DNA from: Myxocyprinus asiaticus | Taxonomy: Eukaryota > Chordata > Actinopteri > Cypriniformes > Catostomidae | NCBI RefSeq assembly: GCF_019703515.2 | Contig: NC_059393.1 | Coordinates: 13,970,501 to 14,034,500, forward strand | DNA length: 64,000 bases | Direction: 5' to 3' | Shown here: piece by piece, positions 11,782 through 24,442 of the stretch | Position numbering within the stretch: the stretch's first letter is position 1 | Layout of the letters: each line of letters starts with the position of its first letter | The notes under the pieces: model-generated | The model's database searches: none | Told to the model about the DNA's origin: nothing | What the model saw: only the letters and a program-made list of their open reading frames with translations | Program-made: the position numbers and the translations under genes

Positions 11782-12940
11782 CACTGATCAGCCACAACAT
11801 GAAAATCACTGACAGGTGACGTGAATAACATGTATTATCTCGTTACAAAGGCACCTGTCAAGGGGTGGGATATATTAGGCAGCAAGTGAACAGTCAGTTT
11901 TTGAATTTCATGTGTTGGAAGCAGGAAAAATGGGCAAGCGTAAGGATTTGAGCCACTTTGACAAGGGCCAAATTGTGATGGCTAGACAATTAGGTCAGAG
12001 CATCTCCAAAATGGCAGGGTGGGGTGTTCCCGGTATGCAGTGGTTAGTACCTACCAAAAGTGGTCCAAGGAAGGACAACTGGTGAACCGGTGACAGGGTT
12101 ATGGGTGCCCAAGGCTCACTGATGCGCATGGGGAGTGAAGGCTAGCCCGTCTGGTCCGATCCCACAGAAGAGCTACTGTAGCACAAATTGCTGAAAAACT
12201 TAATGCTGGCCGTGATAGAAAGGTGTCGTTCACACAGTGCATCGCAGCTTGCAGTGTATGGGGCTACGTTGCCGCAGACCAGTCAGAGTGCCCATGCTGA
12301 CCCCTGTCCACTGACGAAAATGCCTACATTAGGCACAAGCATCAGAACTGGACCATGGAGCAATGGAAGAAGGTGGCCTGGTCTGATTAATAACGTTTTC
12401 TTTTAGATCATGTGTACGGCCGGGAAAGTGTGGCTGGCGGAGGCAGTGTGATGCTCTGGGCAATGTTCTGCTGGGAAACATTGGGTCCTGGCATTCATGT
12501 GGATGTTACTTTGACCAGTACCACCTACCTAAAGATTGTTGCAGACCACGTACACCCCTTCATGGCAATGGTATTCTCTGATGGCAGTGGCCTCTTTCAG
12601 CAGGATAATGCTCCCTGCCACACAGCAAAAATTGTTCAGGAATGGTTTGAGGAACATGACAAAGAGTTCAAGGTGTTGACTTGGCCTCCAGATTCCCCAG
12701 ATATCAATCTGATTGAGCATCTATGGGATGTGCTTGACCAACAAGTCCCATCCATGGAGGCCCCACCTCGCAACTTACAGAACTTAAAGGATCTGCTGCT
12801 GATGCCTTTGTGCCAGATACAACAGGACACCTTCAGAGGTGTTGTGGAGTCCATGCATTGACGGTCGAAGCTGTTTTGGTGGCATGAGGGGGACCTACAT
12901 GATATTAGGCAGGTGGTTTTAATGTTGTGGCTGATTGGTG
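11782..12940 (+). mobile_element. Tc1/mariner transposon
   Basis: TA dinucleotides at 11780-11781 and 12941-12942 flank inverted termini: CACTGATCAGCCACAACAT on the left and the complement of CACCAATCAGCCACAACAT on the right. Length about 1.16 kb. It contains a broken transposase gene in the + direction. Confidence 0.88.
11930..12861 (+). pseudogene. Tc1-like transposase (broken)
   Basis: The start [20 protein letters not shown] is a typical helix-turn-helix opening. Frames break in the N-terminal half, and near 12385 WSD, the first catalytic aspartate, is followed directly by stop codons. The last 150 codons (from 12412) are open and carry QQDNAPCHTA (second catalytic Asp) and SPDINLIEHLWD (catalytic Glu; usual DLNPIEHLW altered). 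Inactive, but the C-terminal catalytic half is well kept. Confidence 0.85.
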
Positions 12941-12942
12941 TA

Positions 12943-13187
12943 TACATGTAGGTAGATGACGCATAATGTGTCAGTGGACTTTTTTTCTTTTTTTTTAATG
13001 TTACATCTTACACCATTTCTTGTAAAAAAAAAAAAAAAATTTGTCGCCTTTTGTCCTTGTTTGTTAACTGGTTCTGTGATGTGACAAAGGAATTTTTTTA
13101 AAGTACAAAGATTCCATGTAGTCTCTTAATATATGTCATAAAATCTGCATGCATGATAAATTCTTGTCTACCCATATATATCATATT
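12943..13187. other. no gene seen
   Basis: T- and A-rich spacer (poly-A at 13025-13039) between the Tc1 element and the next repeat. Confidence 0.4.
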
Positions 13188-13464
13188 AAGGGTGGGCGAG
13201 ATGACCAAAATCTTATCACGATATCAGTGATTTTATATCACGATAACAATATATATCACGATATAGTTAAAAAAATAAAAACAAATCTGTAAAAATTGGT
13301 TTATATATTAAATAGCTAACCATAGGTAATGCCTATTTTTTGAAAAATCCAGTCAATAAATTAAATGCTTTATAAATGGAAAGTACTTCCTCTTATGTAA
13401 TTTTCTCTTTATTTGGAACTTGACAAACATAGAGTAAAAAAAGAAAAAGAAACAGTAAGTGGTA

Positions 13465-16400
13465 TTCAAGTTTGATTTTGGCTAATTTACGCACCTAACA
13501 CTGATGATCAGGGATTTTTTATAGATCTTGAAGGGATGTTGCAAGCTGCTGGCACCCCTCATGATATAATATTGGGAGGAGACTTTAATCTATTGATGGA
13601 CTCAGTCCTTGATCATAGTGAAGCAAAAGTGTGTAAGCCCCCTAGAGCAACATTGATGCTTTACAGGATGTGTAAAGATCTTGGTCTTACAGATATTTGG
13701 AGACTTTTGAACCCATCAAAATGTTTTCTAGAAAATATTTTTTTTAAGTCCCTCATTTAATCTGTTGTTTATTGCTCAAGTGGAAACATCTTAGTCTCAG
13801 ATCACACCCTGGTGTGTTTAGAGGTGTTGCTACATACAGAGAAAAAGAAATCATATAGTTGGCGCTTTAATGTATCCCTTTTGCAAAATCCTGAATTCCA
13901 ACAAATGTTAAAGGCTGAAATCAATGTTTATATGGAGACAAACTGGTCCTCAGTATCCTCTGTGGGCGTGGCTTGGGAGGCACTTAAGGCAGTTCTTAGG
14001 GGTTGGATCATACAGTATGCCTCATTCATCGAAAAATCCAAAGCACGAGAACTCATGGAGTTGGAAGGAAATATTAAATGTGCTGAGGCAGAGCTGAAGC
14101 GCCGAATGACGTCTGATGGGCTCAGAGAATTCACCCGATTGAAATACAGATATAATACTTTTTGTCATGGAAGGTGGAGTTTTGGCTATTCAGGGCAAGA
14201 CAGTCATACTTTGAGTCGGGGGACAAAGCAGGGAAGCTTTTGGCTAGATATATAAAGCAGAGAGAGTCTTTTTCTACCATTCCCTCAGTGAAATCTGCTG
14301 GTGGTGAAATAATTTCCTTGGCCATTGATATTAATAATGCTTTTAAAGAATTCTATCTTGATCTCTGTAGTTCCACGTCTTCGTCTACTGATGAAGATAT
14401 TCTAAACTTTGTGGAACCATTAGAACACCCTAAACTGACAACTGAGCAAAAACGTTCTGATTCTGAGATAACCTTGGAGGAGCTTGGTGAGGTAATTAAG
14501 GCCTTGCCTACAGGCAAAGCACCGGGGCCAGACGGCTTTGCTGCTGAATTTTTTTAGATCTTATGCTACAGAACTGGCTCCACTTTTGTTAGAAGTTTAT
14601 ACGGAATCATTAAAGAATGGAAAGCTTCCGCCAACCATGACACAAGCCGAATCAGTCTGATTCTTAAAAAGGACAAAGATCCAAGCGAGTGTAAGAGATA
14701 CTGTCCAATAGACGTAAAACTATTGTCAAAAATTTTGGCTAACCGATTAAGTAAAGTTATGACATCTCTTATACATATAGATCAGGTAGGGTTTATTCGA
14801 GGCTGCAGCTCTTCTGATAACATTAGGCGTTTCATCAATATTATGTGGTCAGTGGCGAATGATCAGACTCCGGTCGCTGCCATCTCTCTTGACGCCGAAA
14901 AGGCGTTTGATATGGTAGAATGGGATTATCTTTTTAAGATTTTGGAAATATATGGGTTCGGGAATACTTTTATTGGATTAATTAATAATTGGATTGGATT
15001 AAGTTACTTTATAGACACCCGGTAGTGGCGGTATAAACAAATTAATTGGAGATTATTTTACTCTGGATAGGGGCATCCAGCACCTCTTTCCCCATTGTTC
15101 TGTCTTGCCCTGGAACCATTAGCAGCTACAATAAGAAAGGAAGATGATTTTCCGGGGTGGTGGCAGGATGTATGGCGCATAAGCTTTTGCTTTACGCAGA
15201 TTATATTTTATTATTCGTCTTTGACCCCACTAGATCTATGCCTTTCCTCAACAGAATTATTAATTCCTTTTCTAAATTCTCAGGATACAGAGTCAATTGG
15301 TCTAAATCGGAAGCTTTGGCTCTGACAGCGTACTGCCCAGTAATGGCTTTGCAGCTGGGCGCCTTCCAGTGGCCCAAACAGGGCATTAAGTATTTCGGCA
15401 TTTTATTCCCAGCAAATTTGTCTGATTTAGTTTGTTAAATTTGACCCTTTAATAAAAAGGTTTTCGAGCGATGTGGGCAGGTGGGCTTCATTACATTTAT
15501 CTATGATTGGGAAGGTTAATGTTTTAAAATGAATTGTATTCCAACATTCAGCTACCTGCTACAATCTCTCCCTGTAGATGTCTCCCTCTCTTATTTCAAG
15601 CAATTTAATAGCATTGCGAAGTCCTTCATTTGGAATGGTAAGCATCCCAGATTACATTTCAATAAGTTACATAGGCCAATTGACAAAGGTGGGCTAGGCC
15701 TACCCAAGATTTTGTTTTATTATTATGCATTTGGTCTCAGACATTTGGCTTGTTGGTCACTTCCACCTGAAAGAGCCCCTCCCTGGTTTTGTATTGAACA
15801 AAGTTCTTGCCCCTATTTTGTCATTGCAAAGCCTTTCTATTAAACTAACCGGAGCAGTTAAGTTACACCCCGTTATCTCGCATTTGCACGCCTTATGGAC
15901 AAAAGTGTCCAGAGTGTTTAATTCTGACATTTATTTAAATGTTGCCTCGACCATATGGCTGAACCCAAAGTTATGTATTAATAAGTCCCTTTTCAACTGG
16001 TCAGAGTGGATTGTGAGGGAAGTTAATACGCTCGGTGACCTATATAAGAGTGGAATGTTGAGATCCTTTGAAAATATGGTTCAACAGTTTAGGTTCTTTC
16101 AGTTCTTTAGGTATTTACAGCTGCACCACCTGCTTTCTACTATTTTTGGGAGTAGCATACTCTGGAAGTGGTAATTACTGCTTTTGGAAAAGGTTATGAG
16201 GCATCAGTGTATTACTCCGTTAATTCAGAGTCTGGGGGACGGAGCTTCAACTTCTCTCGAGATTATGGGAGAAAGATTTAAACTTGGTATTGGAGGAGGG
16301 AGTGTGGGCTAGGATTCTAAAAAATATCAAGTCTACATCTAGAGATGCAATGGTACGTCTGATGCAATTTAAGATTTTACATCAAGTCTATTGGACACCC

Positions 16401-17049
16401 TCTAGACTGTATAGGCTTGATCTTAAAGACACACCCACATGGGACACAACCCGTGTTTTTTGGGGATGTGTTAAGATCCAAGAATTTTGGTTGAGGGTTC
16501 AGAGCTTTATGTGATGTATTGGACACTTAATTTTCATTTTGCCCCAGACTCTGTATCTTAGGTGATGGGGTGGCCATTAATATTGGGGATAGTCATTTAA
16601 AAAGTTGGGTCCTAGCTGGAGTTATGATCAGCAGACGAATTATCTTCAGGTGATGGAAGTCGGCTGGGGCAACCTCATTTCGGGAGTGGTGCGTGGAGAT
16701 GGGCAGGGTGGTAGCATTCGAGGAGGTGATTTTTAGAAGGCTGGGAAAATGAGATTTGTTTGATAGGAAGTGGGGTGGATATTTGGCTTTTTTGGAGGGT
16801 TCTCAGGGAGAGGCAGTTGAGAGGGATTTCTAGTTTAGATGTGTATGTGCATTCTTGTTGTTTTTTGAAAGTATACTTTTAAATGTTTGTTTTTTTTATT
16901 TTTGTTGTAATTGATGGTGACCACTGTAGTGTGTGTTTGTTTGGGGTGGGGGGTTAATGTATATAATTGATTCTGTATTTTATGTTGTTTGTTTGTCTTA
17001 TGAATGGACGTTGTAACGTGTATGTTGTGATGTGTAATTAAAAAAAATA
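13465..17049 (+). mobile_element. L1-like LINE, copy B (5'-truncated)
   Basis: A longer copy of the LINE seen at 434-2253. It begins inside the endonuclease (APN...GGDFNLLMD) and continues through reverse transcriptase to a 3' UTR ending AATTAAAAAAAATATG, a short poly-A tail. The orientation is +. It lies inside the element of 13188-17582. Confidence 0.85.
13482..16514 (+). pseudogene. L1 ORF2 endonuclease/reverse transcriptase (copy B, broken)
   Basis: Endonuclease end: IILGGDFNLLMDSVLDHSE (13563 on). Then KAPGPDGFAAEFF (about 14515), DQVGFIRGCSSSDNIR, AISLDAEKAFDMVEWDYLF, and at 15193-15204 YADY where YADD is expected, a change in the second catalytic aspartate. Further on are the thumb segment SYFKQFNSIAKSFIWNG and a C-terminal part. 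At least six frame breaks separate the open pieces. Dead copy. Confidence 0.85.
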
Positions 17050-17760
17050 TGCATGACAGATGACACAGTTGTTGGCGCATATTTTAGTCGTTTTCCTCCT
17101 CCGTGTTGGTTAGAATGTCAGGCTCCTTCGCCGTTTGAGATGTTTATCTTCCTCCATAGCGCTTTAAGGTAAAAAACTCAGTAGAATTAAAATGGGTCAT
17201 GCAAATTTTGAAATTTGTGCCACAATAGAAACCGGGTTGAGTTGTGCAAGTCTCTGTGGAGCCCAATCTGGAAGCCTGCTGGACTTGCACGCACTTTCAT
17301 GCTTCAGAGACAGCGCTTGCGAAAATCACGTGAAACACAGCTGCGTGTGTCTGATGAGAAGCATGTTCAGAAGCATATTCAGAACGCAAGATTAATGTAA
17401 TTGAATTTGCTTCAGCAGCCCGAAATTTTGCTTGTGTACTGCATGTGTTATGTGAGTGGAATGAAGTGCACATTTCTTGGACGCGGTGGCGGTTTTGCGT
17501 AACTGCGATATGGATGATAATGTATACCGATTGCCAAATTTCTATCAGATTATCATCTCTACTGGTATATTGCCCACCCCTATGTAATATACATGCGAAT
17601 ACTGTATATAGTGGCCATACTCGTGGCTAGTGTTGTCACGATACCAAAATATTAGTGTGTACCGATACCAATAAAATTTCAAAATTTGATACTACAGAAA
17701 ACATAGATCATATGCTATTGAACTCACCTTTTAAAATGTTAACTTTCAATGTAATTAAAT

Positions 17761-19220
17761 ATAGCTGCAAGCAGCAATTAAGGGGCCAAGCACATCAACC
17801 ATTATTAGGCATGACAATGGCAAAAAATAAGTAAAGCAATCTGGTCATGATTTTAGGCCAGATGGTTGAAAATCCATGAATACTATCAATTGTATTGGGA
17901 CATAAAAGCTTATTACTTTTGACCATCAGGTGGCGCCATCACCAAATTGATTTGGTGTGGTCAAGGTGCGGTCATGATGACACAAAGTTTCATGTCAATA
18001 CGCCAATGCGTTGCCGAGATGGTGCCAGAATGGTTTTCAGGCTCTGTGCCATCAAATTCATTGTTGTGTTAAACGAAAACAGTTTGGTCTGTCAACACGA
18101 AATCCATAACTTTTTGTTGCTATGGACTGAAGGTGGTCTGATTCAATTTTGGTTGAAATCTGACAAACGCTCTTGGAGGAGTTCGAAAAAGTAGGTTTTT
18201 AAAGGATTTCAAAATGGTGGACAGGAAGTTCGATCGATCATGGCATAATTGGTATTCACGTTCTCGGCATGACCCACGAAATCTACCAAGACTGGTCTCA
18301 TGAAAATAGCACAAAGTAATCAAAAGTTATTAGCATTTTATGAAAATTTGGTATAACTTTTGACCAGAAGGTGGCGCTGTCCCAAAACTTTGAGTACCTT
18401 TAGGGCATTGTGCCAATGACACACGAGTTTCCTAACGATATGTCAATGCGTTTGAAAGCATTTTACAACAAAATTCAAAATGGGCGACACCCAAAATGTC
18501 CGACATAGGAAAATTTGGTATCTTCCGACTCGGCATCCCGCACAGAATCTAACAAGACCAGATTTGTGATTTTAGGTGAAAATGTTCAGAAGTTATAAGC
18601 AAAAATATGCATTTTTTATATCTTGTGACCACTAGGTGGCGCTGTGCCGAAACTGGTTCCCTCAGGTCATGGGTGTCATAACACACCAAGTTTGGTGTGA
18701 ATACGCTAAAGCATTGTGGAGATATAGCCTCATGTCCAATTTGGCGTGCTCTACGTCGAATCTGCACAGTATTCGAGAACCGTTAGACTAATCAACTTGA
18801 ATTCCATAACTTTTTGTCAGCCTGGTCTGAAGATGATCTGATTTAAATTCATGCAAATTGGACAAACGATCTAGGAGGAGTTAGAAAAAGTAGGTTTTTC
18901 AAAATGGCGGAAACATTTTCAAGATGGAAAATGATGACATAGGGTTCAATCGATTCGTCTCGAGCTAAGGGATCAGAGAAAAAAATGTTGATGATTCTTA
19001 CGGTTCAAATGTTATTACCATAAACATGTATGACATTTTGGGCAGTTGGTGGCACTAGAGGGTTTGAGTTAGAGACTCCAAATTTGCTCCAGTTAATGTT
19101 CACAACTTTCCAGCATACAGTTCTATGGGCTGCCATAGACTCAATGGCGGAAGAATAATAATAAAAAGAACACTAACGATTACAATAGGTGCCTATACAC
19201 TTTTAGTGCTTGGCACCTAG
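17761..19220. mobile_element. non-coding element with repeated GGTGGCGCTRT phrase (type A)
   Basis: Starts ATAGCTGCAAGCAGCAATTA, which contains a 5-bp-stem hairpin GCTGC-AA-GCAGC, and ends GTGCTTGGCACCTAG. GGCCAAGCAC near the left and GTGCTTGGCAC at the right form a short inverted repeat. TAAAT occurs at both flanks (17756-17760, 19221-19225). Inside, the phrase GGTGGCGC recurs at about 17930, 18371 and 18635, and a block of about 100 bp starting CCATAACTTTTTGT recurs at about 18101 and 18804. No coding frame spans it. Confidence 0.6.
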
Positions 19221-19825
19221 TAAATTGTAACGGCATGATTTCTTTGAGTGTTTCTCAATTAAATAAACATTGCTTAAAGATTAAGTCGTACCCTATGAAA
19301 TCTGGGTTTTTTTTCTCTAAATTCTATCTAATTTATTCCCAAATTCCACGTTTTCCATTTCATGTATTAAAGTTTAATTCAGTTTCATGATCAAAATTGT
19401 ATCTAATCTAAAACGCAACATTGGTCTTATCAAATAAAGAGCTGCGCAACAGAGCATCACATAAATGTAAACATTGATAAACTTCTATTCAGTATAACAG
19501 CACTCTTGCTTGTAAGATACAGGTTCAACAAAACAACAATAAAATGCATTTTACTAAATACTAGTGTAATATTTGTCGCAATTTCTTAAATTTGACATGC
19601 CAAGCTTTTATTTTGAATTTGAACTTCTATTTTGCCATGAAAGAGTTTCTGGTTCTGTGTTTTTGGCTGTAGTTTCAAACTTCTGGGCAAGACGCTGGTT
19701 ATATAACCCAGTGTGAGTAATGAAGTGCAAAATGCTGCAATTTATATAAATATAGTATATAGTCTGCAGGAGCTGCGTGTGTCACAGTGAATAAATGCTT
19801 TGCCTCGCATCTACTATAAGCACAG

Positions 19826-21202
19826 TAGAGCTGTCACGATTACTCGATTTAATTCGATTACAGAAGTGATGCAGTCCATGGACGAGGGTGCGAACACATA
19901 ATGACAAGAGGTGTCAGCTGTGTGACAGCGCTTCACTTTAGATTTGTAAAACAATGTAGGACCTAAAAAACATCACTTCAGCAATGCAGCAGCACTTGAA
20001 AAGATGACATCAAGTTTTCACAAACCCGCCGGACACACACACGTGGTAAGCTCGTCTGCATACGACTTGATTAAAATTACACACACAGTTACGGATGCAC
20101 AAACACATTGTTCAATAAATCTGACTGAATCCAGACAATCTAAGAAGGTTATTTTCAGCCAGTTATCGTTTGAGTTCTGTTCTGTGTGAATTAATTGCCA
20201 TTTGAATGTAATGCAATCTTTCTCATATAAATTAGATTTTGTGATGATTGTTTAAAAAATAGATCGCAATGCCCCACTTCTGATAAATATTTTATAGTTT
20301 ATGGCCATTATTACAGGTAAAACTCAAGATGGGAATCCAGAGAACTTTATTTACTGAATAAAAACACAGGTGTGTCTGTATGCTGTCAGTCAAACCTCAA
20401 TGTGAGTCTGCTGTTAAAGCCACAGCTGTGCTTCTCGTGCCCCACAGATGCAATATAAATCTTTGGCTTACCTGAGGGAGAAATGGCTATCTCCGCATGT
20501 GAAATTAAGTTTTTATTCAGTAAGGAACTGAATTTCCAGATGCTTAAGGGCATTTTACACGATACGTGGCAAGTGACAAGCTTTTGCGATCTGCATGTAG
20601 CACACGTGCAACAATGCCCGCAACTGCTGCATCTCAATGTGAGAGTGATAAAATGTATCTCGTAAATACTGTGAATCTTGCATTCCGTTTTACATGCAAG
20701 TGATAGCTACAACAAACAAATAAAATGGCTTTTATGTCGCTATAAAATAGTTTAACCATATAACTTATCCTCAATAAACAAGATTGGTGGGCAGACATTG
20801 TTTCTGAAAAGATAAAATATTTTATTTCCATGGCCTGTTTTCCCATACTTGAGTTCTAAATTGAAATGGGTAGATCATGTTGAACTAGTTAAAGAAAAAA
20901 GTAGATCTTGCATTTAAAAAGTTAGGCACACCTGAAGAAGCCCATCTCTGTCAGCTTGAATATACATCTTTTTATATTATAGATCTGCTTTGGGTGTCTG
21001 TTGGCTATAGATATTGTTTGCACAATTGTTTTGTTGTTGTTATTCAATCGTGAAATACATCAAAACTTTAATGCGTTAATTTAATGCAAACATTTATGCA
21101 TTTTAGCCAAACGTGACCACCATCTGAGTCATTAAATCATTCTTCCAATTACATGATTAATCGTTATAAAAATTGTTAGATTAATCGATAGTGACAGCCA
21201 TA
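19826..21202. mobile_element. hAT-like element nested in 17628-21546
   Basis: Left end AGAGCTGTCACGATTACTCG; right end is the complement of ATGGCTGTCACTATCGATTA. Flanks are poorly matched, so exact ends are uncertain. Short open frames inside (such as 20386-20637 on -) show no recognisable domain. Confidence 0.45.
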
Positions 21203-21554
21203 AACAGCGCGCAGTGCCCATAAAATGTGGTGTCTTCAGCATATGTGTGTCTACACACATTCACTTTGCACTGTGCAGCACATGCAGAATGTGTATTTAT
21301 TAAAATCACATAATTTTGCAGTTTAATAATCACACTAGAACATCACAATTTTCATTTGATTAATTTTCCTTTTATGTGAAACAGAAGTATAAGAACACGT
21401 GCTCAAATGAGTGTGTGAGTGTTTGAAAGCAGCCGTGTGTCAGACCGAATCGAGTTGGTGCTCTGTATTACTGGTATTGTTACATATATTAGTATTGACT
21501 TAGTACAAAAGTAGCCATGGAAATACCGGTACTTTTAACATCACTAGTTGTGGC

Positions 21555-22526
21555 ACTCTGTCTAGATCTCTTCTGTCGTGTGAGCTACTGGGGTTCCAGC
21601 AGTGAGCGTTGGTCAGGAGCCACCCTCTGTCCCAAGGTTAGCTCTGTGGAACGTTCTGGGCTCTTGTCCCAGTGAATAGTGACATGTCAGCAGCCCATTC
21701 AAATGAACAGGCTGAGGGTTGCACTCTTTTTAGTGCTTTTTTTAGTCTTTTGATGCCTTTTATTTATAACACTTTTAATGAGATCTGATTTAGATCATCA
21801 TGTTAATTTTTTACATTTATTTTACATTGAACAGTAACGCAATTAATAATGATCCTATTTAAGTACATTTTATTCTGAACTGGAAATCATTCTGTCCTCC
21901 CTTATAAAAGCAGATAAGCCTTTTTAATTTGTTTAAATGCACTTGTTTTTGGGTCACAACCCATTGCTCTATAGCATGAACATTAAGTAACATTTCTGGC
22001 TTCTTTGAATGTAAAGATGCCAGTAATTACAAGTGCATTGGATTTGACGTACACAGCCTGGGCCCGTAGTATACTGTCTCCATTATGTACGCCTATCTTA
22101 GTCGCAGATGGAATCAGAAGGATGATTTATTCATTTCCTGATGTGAGCACAACGCTTCATTGCATTTACACAATTTGCCTAGCTAGATGAAATGATCCAT
22201 GATAACATGCTACTGGAGGCTCACAATAGGTTGAGATTGTGAACATTTTTGGATATTTTGTGTTTTTTCTTTGATATTATATAGAAAGCTAGAAATGTAC
22301 GAGTTTGTATTATCTGCATTGTGACTTAACGGTTCCTGTTACTTAAGTCGTGACGTTGACACTGACATTCTGACTGAAAAAAATAAATAAATGGGAAAAG
22401 CTTAATTTGTATGGATACTGTGAATATATATTTAATTTAAACATCTGATTTAACTTGACCTTTTTAGCGGATATGATTAAGTGTAGTTAAAACTAGATAT
22501 TTACCTTAAGAAAATGTGAGTGCCAC
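21555..22526. other. no gene or element assigned
   Basis: Unique-looking AT-rich sequence; no motif recognised. Confidence 0.4.
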
Positions 22527-22697
22527 ATGCCAGTGGAAAACCATACTGATTACACTGTGAATTTGACAACAGGAGGTCGAAAGTTCTGGAAGTCTGTGCT
22601 TACTGAAATTCCAACCACTCCCCCAGTGGCTGAAGCCGAAAGTCTAGTGGAGGTGAAATGTTCACAGTGTGGCATCAAAAGTGAGTTGTATTTTTAG
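22527..22697 (+). CDS. unrecognised small open frame with CxxC (possible exon or fossil)
   Basis: ATG to TAG, 56 codons. It encodes FWKSVLTEIPTTPPVAEAES followed by LVEVKCSQCGIK. The text has amino-acid-like composition, unlike the surrounding intronic frames. ACAACAG (22568-22574) and AAAAGTGAGT (22677-22686) would serve as acceptor and consensus donor. I do not recognise the family. It could be an exon of an unknown gene, part of a domesticated or dead transposon, or chance. Confidence 0.25.
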   Translation: MPVENHTDYTVNLTTGGRKFWKSVLTEIPTTPPVAEAESLVEVKCSQCGIKSELYF

Positions 22698-22699
22698 TT

Positions 22700-23215
22700 G
22701 TAACTAGCCACTTTTCCACTATCAGGCCACTGCGAGCCAGGGCCATAAACTGGTCAGCCGGGTCCAGTGGCCTTGAGACCAAAATCGATCTGCATTCCCA
22801 CCATCGGGCCAAAAGCCCTGCAGCATTTCCCTAAAACCCACTCTTAATACGCTGCCCATTTCGCAAGCCTAACCAAATATGCATGTTATCTATTTATCTA
22901 GAATATCAAGTTTATATAGTATGTAAATGTTGGCTAGCTAGCAAGATAAGTTACCATTGACAACTCACTGACTTTAACTGCCATGGTGTCCAGAGTGGTC
23001 TCCCCACTAACAGCGGGACGATATCCCAGAACACCGTCCATGATCTTGAACCTTGGAAAGTTCTTCCTTTGGGCACCGCTTTGTCCATTGTGCATCTTAT
23101 GTACTATGTCCGCAATTTTTTTTATCACCGAGATGCAGGTGTGTGATGTCACACAAACATGTCGGCACCCAGAGAGATGTACAAAGTTAGTGATAAACAG
23201 TCACTTTTATTAAAT
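22700..23215 (-). pseudogene. transposon remnant with Myb/SANT-like domain
   Basis: On the - strand at 22934-23152 the frame includes HKMHNGQSGAQRKNFPRFKI and MDGVLGYRPAVSGETTLD. This echoes the NGRSGxxRKxx...MDxxLGxRPA pattern of Myb/SANT-like accessory proteins of Harbinger-type elements, as at 7528-7714. The stretch 22700-22830 (CTTTTCCACTATCAGGCC, CCACCATCGGGCC) resembles a common fish repeat end. Ends are not defined. Confidence 0.4.
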
Positions 23216-23264
23216 TATATTGAGTTTAACTCTTTAAAATCTTTGAGAGGCAAAACACAGTAAA

Positions 23265-23490
23265 TTAAACTCTTTTGATGATCGTACACCTGTAGCACAA
23301 ATTCTAGCATAGCAGCATTGTTTATCAGTTGGGTTGCTAGGAGACGTCTCTGGTGACAGTCAAACCCCTGTTAAGCTAACGGGAGCTTTGGTGTTTTGTT
23401 TGTATAACGTCATTTTCCGAGCATCTGGCAGTGGAATTCCTTTATGGTCCAAGATCAGAGAATTAAATTTCTCACATCAATATCCCATAT
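23265..23490. repeat. copy of the 56796-59384 repeat family, with an empty insertion site
   Basis: It is collinear, in inverted orientation, with 56825-56906 and 57399-57490: shared phrases are TTGCTAGGAGACGTCTCTGG, TTAAGCTAACGGGAGC and GAGCATCTGGCAGTGGAAT. At 23371-23375 it has the uninterrupted TTAAG where the other copy carries a 492-bp insertion. Confidence 0.7.
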
Positions 23491-24239
23491 CTAAATTGAA
23501 TGGAACGCATGAGTATCAGAACTCTGCCTCTGACATTGACCCCGCCTCAAGTTGGCCTTCTGTGGCCCTAGAGTAATTGGCAGGAAGTTCCTGAGGAAGC
23601 CCAGAGGATGCACGATCAAGCCCCAGAAGTGACAGTGGGAACACAACTGGCCCTGGCACGCAATAGCACGCCCTCATTTGGCCTGACAGTGGACATGCGG
23701 CTATTGATGTAAAGCAGTCAACAGGAATACATATTTTATTAACCACTACTTCCTGCGCCTAACCCTTAACCCAACCTGTCAGACAAAATTTTGTAAGGCG
23801 TTAGGATTAAAATATACCAGTTAATATAAGGATTTTGGAAAAACTAAATAGGTCTATATATTGCAAAGACCTCTTTGCTGGTGTGATCTTCCTCTTTTTC
23901 TTACTGTTTCCCTTTTTTCCTCAATGCCATTATGAGGAAGGAAATCCAACACATTGTGTTTACATTTAGTGGTTTAAGAAAGGTGTCTTTACAAAAAATT
24001 TGTCCTCAGTGACTGGTCTGGCTAACCAGACTGTTATGAAGATGAGATTGTTGTTAAGCTCTCTATGGGGTGAAAAGAAAAACTATGAGAGACAGCACAT
24101 CTTTCAGTTGCATTGTCTTCACTGGTTGCACACAAAAATAAACAAAGTGGGACCTGTGTAGTCCGTTTCACTAACGAACAAATGTGTGTGTGTGTGGGTA
24201 GGTAGGCAGATAGATAGATACACACATTTGTTAAATATA
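23491..24239. other. no gene seen; short tandem repeats at the end
   Basis: No domain was recognised. Simple repeats (TG)n, GGTAGGTAGG and (GATA)n occur at about 24184-24222, next to the Tc1 element. Confidence 0.4.
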
Positions 24240-24442
24240 CAGTGCATTCATAAAGTATTCAGACCCCTTCATTTTTTTCACATTTTGTTATGTTGCAGCC
24301 TTATGCTAAATGCTTAAAAAAAAAACATCAATCTACACTCCATACCCCATAATGAAAAAGTAAAAAAATGATTTTTGATGTCTTTGCAAATGTATTAAAA
24401 AGAAAAAAAAGAAAATAATAATAATTTATAATTAATAATTAT

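Larger units (their letters stand above)
13188..17582. mobile_element. DNA element with GGGTGGGC termini, interrupted by L1 copy B
   Basis: The left end reads AAGGGTGGGCGAGATGACC and the right end is the complement of AGGGGTGGGCAATATACC. Both subterminal regions carry ATATCACGATAT-like stretches on the left and CTATCAGATTATCATC on the right. Removing the LINE leaves roughly 0.8 kb. A clean 8-bp target duplication was not seen, so the family (hAT-like) is inferred from the termini only. Confidence 0.55.
17628..21546. mobile_element. hAT-like element with two nested insertions
   Basis: Ends TAGTGTTGTCACGATACC and the complement of TAGTGATGTTAAAAGTACC. Flanking 8-mers are CTCGTGGC (17620-17627) and GTTGTGGC (21547-21554), six of eight equal with one difference at a CpG. 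The element contains the repeats at 17761-19220 and 19826-21202. No transposase frame; it is non-autonomous. Confidence 0.65.

Noticed and set aside
19861..20190. Possible small gene inside the nested hAT-like element
   Set aside because: The 61-codon frame has no motif and lies within the element.
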